This document shows positions 7,692 to 15,199 of a stretch of 64,000 nt of DNA, piece by piece; the first letter of the stretch is position 1; the number at the start of each line of letters is the position of its first letter. The notes below the pieces were generated by a model, which saw only the letters and a program-made list of their open reading frames with translations, was not told where the DNA came from and made no database searches. The DNA lies in assembly GCF_001889265.1 (NCBI RefSeq), contig NZ_CP018151.1, positions 682,001 through 746,000 of the forward strand, given 5' to 3'. Made by a program: the position numbers and the translations under genes. The stretch is from Microbacterium sp. 1.5R (GTDB lineage: Bacteria; Actinomycetota; Actinomycetes; Actinomycetales; Microbacteriaceae).

Positions 7692-9146
7692 ATGTCCAAA
7701 ATCTTGGACAAGCCCAGCACTCGCTGGTGGGCACTCGCCGTTCTTGCGATGACTCAGCTCGTCGTCGTGCTCGACACGATGATCGTCACCATCGCGCTGC
7801 CCCAAGCGCAAGCTGACCTGGGCATGACGGATACGCAGCGTCAGTGGGTCGTCACCGCCTACGCCCTGGCTTTCGGTGCCCTGCTGCTCCTCGGCGGTCG
7901 GATCGCCGACTACTGGGGGCGGAAGCGCACCTTCATGGTGGGTATGTTCGGCTTCGGAGCAGCCTCACTATGGGCCGGACTCTCGCAGAGTGGCATGGAA
8001 CTGATCATCGCCCGAGGCGTTCAAGGCGCGTTCGCGGCGTTGCTGGCCCCGGCCGCACTCGCCATGCTCACCGTGACATTCCCTCACGGCAAAGAGCGCA
8101 ACACCGCGTTCGCCATCTTCGGCACAGTCGCGGGATCAGGAGCCGCGATCGGCTTGATTCTGGGCGGCGTGCTCACGGAGTTCACAGACTGGCGTTGGTG
8201 CCTTCTCGTCAACATCTTCTTCGTGATCATCGGCCTCGTCGGCGGCGCACTGGTGCTGCGTGAGAGCAAGGCAGAAGGTGGCAACCGCTACGACATCTGG
8301 GGAACGATCACCGTGACCCTCGGCTTGGGCTCGCTCGTCTACGGATTTACGCTCGCTGAGCACGGCTGGGGCTCCATTGACACTGTCGGTTTCCTCGTGC
8401 TGGGCGTGGGTCTGCTCGTGGCCTTCGTGCTCATCGAACTCAAGGTCGCTCAGCCACTGCTGCCCTTGCGCGTCATCCTGCACCGAGTCCGAGGGGGAGC
8501 GATCCTGATCCAGGCAGCGAACGGGGCCGTGATGATCGGTGCCATCCTCTACCTCGCGTTCTACTTCCAGATCGTTCTCGGCATGGGGCCGCTCATGGCT
8601 GGACTTGCGAACCTCGCCATGACGATCGCGATCATGGCGTTCTCGCCCGTCACCACGAAGATCCTCAACAGGTTCGGACCGCGTCCGTTGATGATCGTTG
8701 GCCCGCTCGTCTCGGCGGCCGCACTCTTCATGCTCCTCGGCATCACTCCGGACGGGAACTACTTCATCCAGGTGCTCCCTGCGCTGATTGTCCTCGGCGT
8801 CGGTCTCTCGATGCTCTTCGTCCCGGTTCAGAACCTTGCTCTGCTCAACGTGGAGAACCACGATGCAGGCGTGGCCTCCGCGGTTGTGAACTCCGTGTTC
8901 CATATCGGCGGATCGATCGGGCTTGCGGTGTTTACGGTGTTCTACTCGAGCACGTTCGCTGGAGCGATCGCCACGGGTACGCCGGAGCTGACGGCGTTCA
9001 CCGACGGGTACAAAGCAGTGTTCCTCGCCGCAGCAATCACCATGGTCGCCGCTTCGGTGATCGGGTTCTCTTTCATCCGCGGAAAGAAGGAAGAGCTCAA
9101 CCCCGCCTGGGATGAGGCAGAGCCTGAGGCCGCGATCTTGCACTGA
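7692..9146 (+). CDS. MFS multidrug exporter, EmrB/QacA (DHA2) type
   Basis: 484 aa, 14 predicted membrane segments. Motifs seen: VVVLDTMIVTIALPQAQ in TM1, GGRIADYWGRKRTF (motif A), and GTVAGSGAAIGLILGGVLTEF (motif C, antiporter signature). It is strongly similar along its whole length to the product of 57250-58695 in this window, so the two are paralogues or duplicate acquisitions. Expression appears doubly controlled, by the divergent TetR with its palindrome and by the structured leader whose P4 hairpin includes the ribosome-binding site. The stem-loop at 9158-9202 ends the transcript. Substrate unknown. Confidence 0.92.
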   Translation: MSKILDKPSTRWWALAVLAMTQLVVVLDTMIVTIALPQAQADLGMTDTQRQWVVTAYALAFGALLLLGGRIADYWGRKRTFMVGMFGFGAASLWAGLSQSGMELIIARGVQGAFAALLAPAALAMLTVTFPHGKERNTAFAIFGTVAGSGAAIGLILGGVLTEFTDWRWCLLVNIFFVIIGLVGGALVLRESKAEGGNRYDIWGTITVTLGLGSLVYGFTLAEHGWGSIDTVGFLVLGVGLLVAFVLIELKVAQPLLPLRVILHRVRGGAILIQAANGAVMIGAILYLAFYFQIVLGMGPLMAGLANLAMTIAIMAFSPVTTKILNRFGPRPLMIVGPLVSAAALFMLLGITPDGNYFIQVLPALIVLGVGLSMLFVPVQNLALLNVENHDAGVASAVVNSVFHIGGSIGLAVFTVFYSSTFAGAIATGTPELTAFTDGYKAVFLAAAITMVAASVIGFSFIRGKKEELNPAWDEAEPEAAILH

Positions 9147-9157
9147 GGCGAACAACG

Positions 9158-9202
9158 GTTGGGTCGAGCCAGAAGGTCTCTTGCGGACAGGCTCGACCCA
9201 AC
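9158..9202. terminator. Bidirectional terminator-like stem-loop
   Basis: A 13-bp perfect stem (GTTGGGTCGAGCC 9158-9170 with GGCTCGACCCAAC 9190-9202) and a 19-nt loop lie between the convergent MFS and lacI-type genes. No long T-tract on either side, as is common in high-GC actinobacteria. Confidence 0.65.
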
Positions 9203-9290
9203 ACCCACCGCAATCGGGGCTTGCTCGCACGATCGACTGATGATCGAGAGGGTGACTACGGATCGTCGATGCGTGGCCGGTCCGCCGTAG

Positions 9291-10331
9291 CTACGCGATG
9301 TCGTGCGCGGTGGAGGCTCGCACGACGAGCTGCGTCGGGAACTCATGTCGCTCGATCACTGGACGGTCTCCGGAGAGCGACCGCAGAAGAAGCTCTGTTG
9401 CAGTGCGACCCATATCTTCATAGGGCTGTCGCGCAGTGGTCAGCTGCGGTGTCACAAGGATGGCCGTTCGTTCGTCGTCGAAGCCGGCGACAGCGACGTC
9501 ATCGGGGACGCGCAGTCCGCGGGTGGCGAGTTCGCGCAGCGCAGTCGGAGCAAGCTGGTCGAACGCGCAAAACACCGCATCGATCTCGCCGCCGTTCTCC
9601 ACGAGTTCGCCGAGCTCCCGGCATCCGGATCCAGCTTCGTCCAGGGCGGTGTCGATGATGAGCCTCTCATCGATCGGGATCCCGGCGGCGGCAAGCGAGT
9701 CCCGGTACGCTCGCTCGCGCTCCTGCAAGTAGAACGTCTCGCCCCAGACGGGTGCTCCGCCGCTGAGGCGCGGTCGAATGAACGCGATGCGTGATCGGCC
9801 ACCGGCTATGAGATGCTCGACCACTTGGCGGGCGCCTTCGTAGTTCTTGGCTGAGATCGAGGGGAAGTGGATGTCGACGCTGGTGTCGTCGATCGCCACC
9901 CCTGGGATGCCGATGCGGTCGCAAGCTTCGCGCACCGCCTTCTGATCGGGAACACTGATGACGATCACGCCCTCGGTGGGGACATCTGAGAGTCCGGCGA
10001 TGACGTCAGCCAGAGATGCTGGCCCACCGCTGACAGGATGTACGAGCACCTGATACCCGGCCGCGCCGGCGGTCTCGACACAGGCGTGCGCCAAGGGCTC
10101 CCACCACCCCCACTGCGTATCGGGGACTATCACGCTGATGGCGTGGAACCCGCCTCGTCGCAGAGCGCGCGCTGCGACCGAGGGGCGGTAGCCGAGGTCG
10201 AGGGCGATCTTGCGAATCCGGTCACGGGTCGAGGCGCTCACATCCGGGTGGTCGCCCATGGCGCGGGAGACCGTCGCGATGCCGACACCCGCTGCTTTCG
10301 ATACGTCTGTGAGGGTTACTCGCTGCGCCAT
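9291..10331 (-). CDS. LacI-family sugar-responsive repressor
   Basis: 346 aa from the ATG at 10329-10331 (MAQRVTLTDVSKAAG). The N-terminal HTH continues GIATVSRAMGDHPDVSASTRDRI with the hinge LGYRPSVAARALRRG, then a periplasmic-binding-protein-like ligand domain (about 60-346). It is divergent from the MFS permease and GH3 glycosidase genes, and two overlapping CGTTNCCGGAAACG operators lie in the shared promoter region. It probably represses the sugar operon and itself until the imported sugar or a hydrolysis product binds. Ligand not predictable. Confidence 0.93.
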   Translation of the reverse strand: MAQRVTLTDVSKAAGVGIATVSRAMGDHPDVSASTRDRIRKIALDLGYRPSVAARALRRGGFHAISVIVPDTQWGWWEPLAHACVETAGAAGYQVLVHPVSGGPASLADVIAGLSDVPTEGVIVISVPDQKAVREACDRIGIPGVAIDDTSVDIHFPSISAKNYEGARQVVEHLIAGGRSRIAFIRPRLSGGAPVWGETFYLQERERAYRDSLAAAGIPIDERLIIDTALDEAGSGCRELGELVENGGEIDAVFCAFDQLAPTALRELATRGLRVPDDVAVAGFDDERTAILVTPQLTTARQPYEDMGRTATELLLRSLSGDRPVIERHEFPTQLVVRASTAHDIA

Positions 10332-10391
10332 ACGGCACCTCCCGATGCTCCACATTGACCATGAAGGGTCTGTTGTGTATCTTATCGGTAG

Positions 10392-10417
10392 CGTTTCCGG
10401 AAACGTTACCGGAAACG
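10392..10417. promoter_or_regulatory. Two overlapping LacI-type operators
   Basis: CGTTTCCGGAAACG (10392-10405) is a perfect 14-bp palindrome with the central CpG typical of LacI sites. CGTTACCGGAAACG (10404-10417) is a second copy with one mismatch, sharing 2 bp. They lie about 60 bp upstream of the regulator start and 46 bp upstream of the permease start. Confidence 0.75.
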
Positions 10418-10462
10418 ATGATCAGTCTTTCTCACCTATTAGACTCAACGACGAGGAACCCG

Positions 10463-11728
10463 ATGTCCACGACAACGCCGGCCACTGTTGGCCGCACCAC
10501 CCTCACGCCGGTCAGCGGCGGCTTCATCGCTGTCTACGCCCTCGCCATGTTCGGCATCTGGATGGCGATCAACCTCCCTGCCTCTGTCACTCTGGCGCTC
10601 CGGATCGCAGAGATCGACCCCGACGGGAAGACCACCAGCTATTCCATCGCCGCCGGCGTGGGGACGCTGACGGCCGTTCTTGCCAACCCGTTCTTCGGAC
10701 GGCTGTCGGACCGCACCCGGAGCCGCTTCGGTCGTCGGCGCCCGTGGATAGCGATCGGCCTGGTGGGCACCACCATCGGCGCCGCCGTCATCGGCCTCTC
10801 GGACACGTTCCCGATGCTCCTGCTCGGATGGGTCCTGATGCAGGCATTCGTCAACGCCGCCATCGCCGCCACCCTCGCGATCGTCGCCGATCGCATTCCC
10901 GAGTCGCAGCAGGGGTTCGTCGGCTCACTGTCCGGTGCAGCCTCCGCCGCATCACTCGTCGTCGGCATCTTCTTCATCCAGGCGTTCCCCGAGAGCATCC
11001 TCGCCCAGATTGGCCTGCCGGTCGCTGTGGCGCTGGTCGTAGGAACGGCGCTGATCGCGGTCTTCAAAGACGACACTCCTGCGGCCGAGCCGCTGCCGGC
11101 GTTCGGCGTCAAGGAGTTCTTCGGCTCGTTCTTCATCAACCCCCGCCGTGAGCCCGAGTTCACTTGGCTGCTGCTCGCACTGTTCCTGATGTTCGCCTCG
11201 TGGGGAGTCGTCTCGACCTACACGGTGTACCTGCTCCAGGACATGGTGGCCGCGTCCGAGGACGAGATCAATGGTGCGATCACGCTCTCTTACGTCATCC
11301 CCGGGATCGTCGCCTTCGTCCTCGGGCCTCTCGGCGGGTGGGTGGGAGATCGGCTGGGGCGTCGCAAGCCCGTGTTGATCTTCGCCGCACTCGTCGGCGC
11401 GGCCGGCATGATCACGATTGCCACGGCATCCTCGGTCGTGCAGTTCCTCGTCGGTGTGACACTCGTCTCCGGTGTCGCCGCGGGCGTCATGATGGGAACC
11501 TACGTCGCGTTTGGCATCGCGGTGATGCGCGAGAAGTCGGCTGCGGCGAGAAACCTCGGTGTGATCAACATCGCGATCACGCTGCCGTTCTCGATCATCC
11601 CCTTTATCGCCCCCGTGCTGCTCGGCATCGGAGGAGGCACGGAGAACTACGTCGCCCTCGTCCTCTTCGGTGGGGCGGCCACGCTCCTGGGTATCTTCCC
11701 ACTCCTCGGCATTCGCACTGCCCGCTGA
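10463..11728 (+). CDS. MFS sugar permease, 12 TM
   Basis: 421 aa from the ATG at 10463 (MSTTTPATVGRTTLTPVSGG), preceded by AGGA. An open extension to 10355 would include the operators and is rejected. About 12 membrane segments. Two symmetrical MFS signature loops are present, GRLSDRTRSRFGRRRPW (between TM2 and TM3) and GWVGDRLGRRKP (the half-repeat counterpart). The first resembles glycoside/sugar-cation symporters. Located between the LacI operators and the GH3 gene, it most likely imports the glycoside or oligosaccharide that the GH3 enzyme cleaves. Confidence 0.87.
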   Translation: MSTTTPATVGRTTLTPVSGGFIAVYALAMFGIWMAINLPASVTLALRIAEIDPDGKTTSYSIAAGVGTLTAVLANPFFGRLSDRTRSRFGRRRPWIAIGLVGTTIGAAVIGLSDTFPMLLLGWVLMQAFVNAAIAATLAIVADRIPESQQGFVGSLSGAASAASLVVGIFFIQAFPESILAQIGLPVAVALVVGTALIAVFKDDTPAAEPLPAFGVKEFFGSFFINPRREPEFTWLLLALFLMFASWGVVSTYTVYLLQDMVAASEDEINGAITLSYVIPGIVAFVLGPLGGWVGDRLGRRKPVLIFAALVGAAGMITIATASSVVQFLVGVTLVSGVAAGVMMGTYVAFGIAVMREKSAAARNLGVINIAITLPFSIIPFIAPVLLGIGGGTENYVALVLFGGAATLLGIFPLLGIRTAR

Positions 11729-11786
11729 CTCTCGCTCCAATCCGATCGCGCGAGCTTCGCTGCGCGCTTCCCGAAGGGAACCATTC

Positions 11787-13544
11787 ATGAACGACTACCT
11801 GGACCCCACCCGGCCCATCGAGCGCCGCGTCGAAGATCTTCTCGCTCGCATGACGGTCGCCGAGAAGGCCGGACTCATGTTCCACCCCACCACCGAACCC
11901 GGCGGCGAATCTCACACCGATGCTGAGGCGCTGCGCGACGCGGAGCTCAACGTGGTCACACGCGGAATCAGCCACTTCAACATCCTCGGCGGTGGCGACA
12001 GCGTCGGTGTAGCCCGATGGCACAACACCATTCAGGACCTCGCAGCCAGCACCCGCCTGGGTATCCCGATCACGCTCTCCTCAGACCCGCGCCATGGGTT
12101 CCGCAGCAACCCGTTCACCGGGCAGTCGCTGGAGAGCATCTCTCGGTGGCCGGAGACCACCGGTATCGCGGCCATCGCCGGCACGGAGGCCGCACGGGAC
12201 TATGCAGACACCATCCGTCGCGAGTTCCTGGCTTTGGGCATCCGCGTCTACCTCGGCCCGATGGCTGACATCTTCTCCGAGCCCCGTTGGTCACGCGGCT
12301 TCGGGACGTTCGGCGAGGACCCCGAGCGCGTCGCCGAACTCACCGTCGCCTTCGTCGAGGGACTTCGTGGCGGACCGGCGCTCGGCCCCGAATCCGTGGC
12401 CGCCGTCGTCAAGCACTTCCCCGGAGGAGGTCCGCAGCTGCGCGGCGACGACGCACACGACTCGAGATACCCCGAGCAGGTCTATCCCGGCGGCATGCAG
12501 GAGCTGCACATCAAGCCCTTCGAGAAAGCCTTCGCCGCGGGCACGACGCAGGTCATGACCTACTACGGCAAGCCGGTCGGCACCGAATGGGACGAAGTCG
12601 GCTTCGCCTTCAATGCACCCGTCGTGCGCGACATCCTGCGTCGACGCCTCGGCTTCGACGGGATCGTCGTCACCGACTGGAACCTCCTCGAAAGCGAGCA
12701 GATGGGCGACCTCACCTTCGGACCGAACGGATGGGGACTCGAGCACCTCACGCCACTCGAGCGGGCGCAGATCGCCATCGAGGTCGGCGTCGACCAGTTC
12801 GGCGGCGACCGCAACCCCACCCTCGTCGAGGAGCTCGTCGACAGCGGAAAGGTGACCGAGGATCGCATCGACCAGTCCGCACGGCGACTGCTGCGCGAGA
12901 AGTTCCAGCTCGGAATCTTCGAGGCACGCCACGTCGACATCGACAATGCACGGGCGACCGGCGGCGCGCCCGTGTTCTTCGAGAAGGGCGCCGCAGCACA
13001 GAGCAAGTCTCTTGTTCTGCTCGCCGACGACGCGGGCGTGCTCCCCATGCACTCGAAGGTCTATGTCGAGGGCGTGAGCGATACCTCGGTCCTTGAGCAG
13101 ACCTCGAACCTCGACGAGGCAGAGGCGATTCTCGTCCGCCTCGAGGCGCCCTTCGAAGCGGGACACGGATCGGTCGTCGCCGAGTACTTCCATGGCGGCA
13201 CACTCGAGTTCTCTCAAGGCACGTTGGATCGACTGCGTGACTACGCCAGCAAGGCTCCGCTCTACGTGACGGTGTTCCTCGAGCGACCCGCGATCCTCGG
13301 ACCGCTCCTCGAGCTCGGTGCGACCGTCATCGGTGAGTTCGGCGCCAGCGACCGAGTCATCGTCGATGCGCTCACCGGCCGCACTCCGATCACCGGCATC
13401 CTGCCCTTCGACATCCCCTCGTCGATGACGGCGGTGGAGAACTCCCGCGAGGATGTTCCCTTCGACACCGAGGCTCCCCAGTTCCGCGCCGGATACGGCA
13501 TCGCTCGCGGAGCTGTTGAACAACGGGAGAAGACTCCGGCATAG
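11787..13544 (+). CDS. Glycoside hydrolase family 3 (beta-glucosidase/xylosidase-like)
   Basis: 585 aa. The catalytic (alpha/beta)8 domain spans about 1-370 and contains KHFPGGGPQ (substrate-binding KH) and the nucleophile region GIVVTDWN with D297. A GH3 C-terminal alpha/beta sandwich follows (about 400-560), and the fibronectin-like third domain of larger members is absent. No signal peptide, so it is cytoplasmic and acts on imported sugars. The ATG at 11787 has GAAGGGAA upstream; the frame stays open to 11670 inside the permease gene. Co-transcribed with the permease 58 bp upstream and followed by a terminator at 13575. The sugar specificity is not readable from sequence alone. Confidence 0.9.
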   Translation: MNDYLDPTRPIERRVEDLLARMTVAEKAGLMFHPTTEPGGESHTDAEALRDAELNVVTRGISHFNILGGGDSVGVARWHNTIQDLAASTRLGIPITLSSDPRHGFRSNPFTGQSLESISRWPETTGIAAIAGTEAARDYADTIRREFLALGIRVYLGPMADIFSEPRWSRGFGTFGEDPERVAELTVAFVEGLRGGPALGPESVAAVVKHFPGGGPQLRGDDAHDSRYPEQVYPGGMQELHIKPFEKAFAAGTTQVMTYYGKPVGTEWDEVGFAFNAPVVRDILRRRLGFDGIVVTDWNLLESEQMGDLTFGPNGWGLEHLTPLERAQIAIEVGVDQFGGDRNPTLVEELVDSGKVTEDRIDQSARRLLREKFQLGIFEARHVDIDNARATGGAPVFFEKGAAAQSKSLVLLADDAGVLPMHSKVYVEGVSDTSVLEQTSNLDEAEAILVRLEAPFEAGHGSVVAEYFHGGTLEFSQGTLDRLRDYASKAPLYVTVFLERPAILGPLLELGATVIGEFGASDRVIVDALTGRTPITGILPFDIPSSMTAVENSREDVPFDTEAPQFRAGYGIARGAVEQREKTPA

Positions 13545-13574
13545 TCCCGAGGACCCGCCATCAGCGCTCTTCTC

Positions 13575-13606
13575 GCAGCCCCACTTCAAGACTGAAGCGG
13601 GGCTGC
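13575..13606 (+). terminator. Intrinsic-type terminator of the sugar operon
   Basis: GCAGCCCC-a-CTTCA pairs with TGAAG-c-GGGGCTGC around the 4-nt loop AGAC, 30 bp after the GH3 stop codon. The stem is 13 bp with one internal a/c mismatch. Confidence 0.75.
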
Positions 13607-14024
13607 TCGAAGATCGCAAGTGCACCGGACGTTGAATCGCGAGGGAGCATCGAAGAGCCCTCGGGACACGCGCTCTTCTGGCGAACCGGAGCACGACGGT
13701 GAGACCACCAGGGAACAGTCGGCCGCTCAGATTGGTTCACCCGGCTGCTCGCAGTGGACGCACGAGATCCACGAGATTCCTGCGCCGGAGCGTTGCTTTG
13801 TCCAGGCGGCCGCGGTCACTTCGCAGTCGCCACCGATCGGATAATCCGGAAAACTTGTTCTTATCGTGCCCATGTGCCAGACGTTGAAGTGAGATTACGC
13901 TGCCGCGGTCGACGGCTTTGCTACGAAGAGACCTGCCACACGCAGTAGCCAGTGAGTGAGTGAAGCCAACTGCTGAGCGGCGTACGATCGCAGTATCGGC
14001 TCGCGTCTGAGACAGGAGGACCGA
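13607..14024. other. Intergenic region at the left edge of the defence island
   Basis: About 420 bp with no supported gene; small open frames here overlap one another and lack ribosome-binding sites. The AGGAGG at 14014-14019 serves the antitoxin-like gene at 14025. An A/T-rich run near 13848-13868 (GGAAAACTTGTTCTTATCG) departs from the local composition. Confidence 0.4.
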
Positions 14025-14660
14025 ATGTCGGACCTGGTGCGACCTCTGACTCTGGACGCTGCTGTCGATGAGCTACTCGAATCGATCGACGTGAGCGACT
14101 GCGACCTCGACATCGTGGAGGCGCTTCGGCGAGAGGCTGTCCAGCTTTCCAGACCGTTGCGTCCCTCGAACTCGTGCCTGTCACCGGCGCAGCGAGTCTT
14201 ACTTCTCAAGTCCGGCGCTTTCACCCCTGAGCAGTTCGCGCAGACCGAACAACGGGTCGCTCGCGGTGAGTTGCGCGAGGACGAGAACCGCACTCGGCTC
14301 GGAACGATCGCGCGCTCGTACGGTGAGCACGCGGTTGCAGCACGACTGGATGTGGAGCTCGACGAGGTCCGAGAGCGCCGGCGGGCGGGCGCACTGTATG
14401 CGTTCGACGCATCCGGTGTCACCGTTCACCCGAAATGGCAGTTCACAGACCAGACAGACGACGGGCTCTTGCCGCACCTTGCGCGTGTCGTGAGGTTGCT
14501 CATCGAGGACTGACACCCTGCGAGCGTCGAAGGGTTCATGACCGTCCCGAAGGACAGCTTGATTTATCGCGGTGAGTGGCAGACGCCCATTCAATGGCTG
14601 CTCCGGGGCGCCAGCCCTCGTCGCATCGAGATGATCCTCGAGGGTGAGCGGTGGCGCTGA
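14025..14660 (+). pseudogene. Xre/MbcA/ParS-like antitoxin gene interrupted by in-frame TGA
   Basis: The intact N-terminal part (162 aa, 14025-14513) is helical and contains a putative HTH (HAVAARLDVELDEVRERRRAGALYAF) followed by KWQFTDQ. That pattern is seen in actinobacterial antitoxins of the Xre/RES type. The TGA at 14511-14513 stops it. Directly behind, in the same frame and with no ribosome-binding site, 48 more codons (14514-14657) read HPASVEGFMTVPKDSL and TPIQWLLRGASPRRI. This matches the usual C-terminal toxin-binding end (F-M-x-x-P ... T-P-x-x-W-L-x-x-G). The gene is therefore probably a nonsense-mutated antitoxin, or less likely a readthrough product. No toxin gene follows. Confidence 0.6.
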
Positions 14661-15199
14661 CTGAGCGGTCTGAGGCTGTGAGTAGCGTTGTCGTCACGCT
14701 TCGCCTCCCGCCCACGTGCGAGCCGGTCCCCGGCCGGTGCAGGGATTAGGGGAGCTCACCTCGGAATCAGGATGCATCGTCGGGCTCGGCCGGTGAGCGC
14801 TCGGCAGGCTCATGATTGTCGGCCGTTTGCGCATCGTTCATGTGATTCCAGAACGCAACGAACACGAGTCTCAGCACGAATCACCAGCAGCACAGTGCCT
14901 CGGCCGAGCCGACTGCTGAATCATTGCTGACACCGGGAGCACACGGATTGCGCAGGTTCGGCCCTATCGGGCCGCAAAGAGCGCGCGAACTTCATAGGCA
15001 AGGCTCGAGTTGAAGATCTCGCTTGCGGAGTCACGCGTCATGAGCGCCGTCAGGCCGATCTCGTTCTCGATCCCGCGACATGAACGCCCTGTCGGTTCCC
15101 CATCACAGTTTCGAGGCAGGAAGCGAGTACGTCGGGGGCCTCCGATAGAGTCGAGCACGCCAGACAACGCGGTCTGGCCTGTTGCGAGGGGGCGACTCG
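14661..15199. other. Intergenic region, possible gene remnants
   Basis: About 540 bp without a supported gene. A toxin gene would be expected after the antitoxin-like pseudogene, but no RES, HipA or Fic motif was found in any frame. A 67-codon minus-strand frame (14964-15167) ending ...SSLAYEVRALFAAR looks protein-like at its end but has no start signal, so it may be a decayed C-terminus. GAGGGGG at 15187-15193 is the ribosome-binding site of the next gene. Confidence 0.4.

Noticed and set aside
14964..15167. 67-codon minus-strand frame upstream of the OLD gene
   Set aside because: The end looks protein-like but there is no start, ribosome-binding site or known family; mentioned only as possible remnant.
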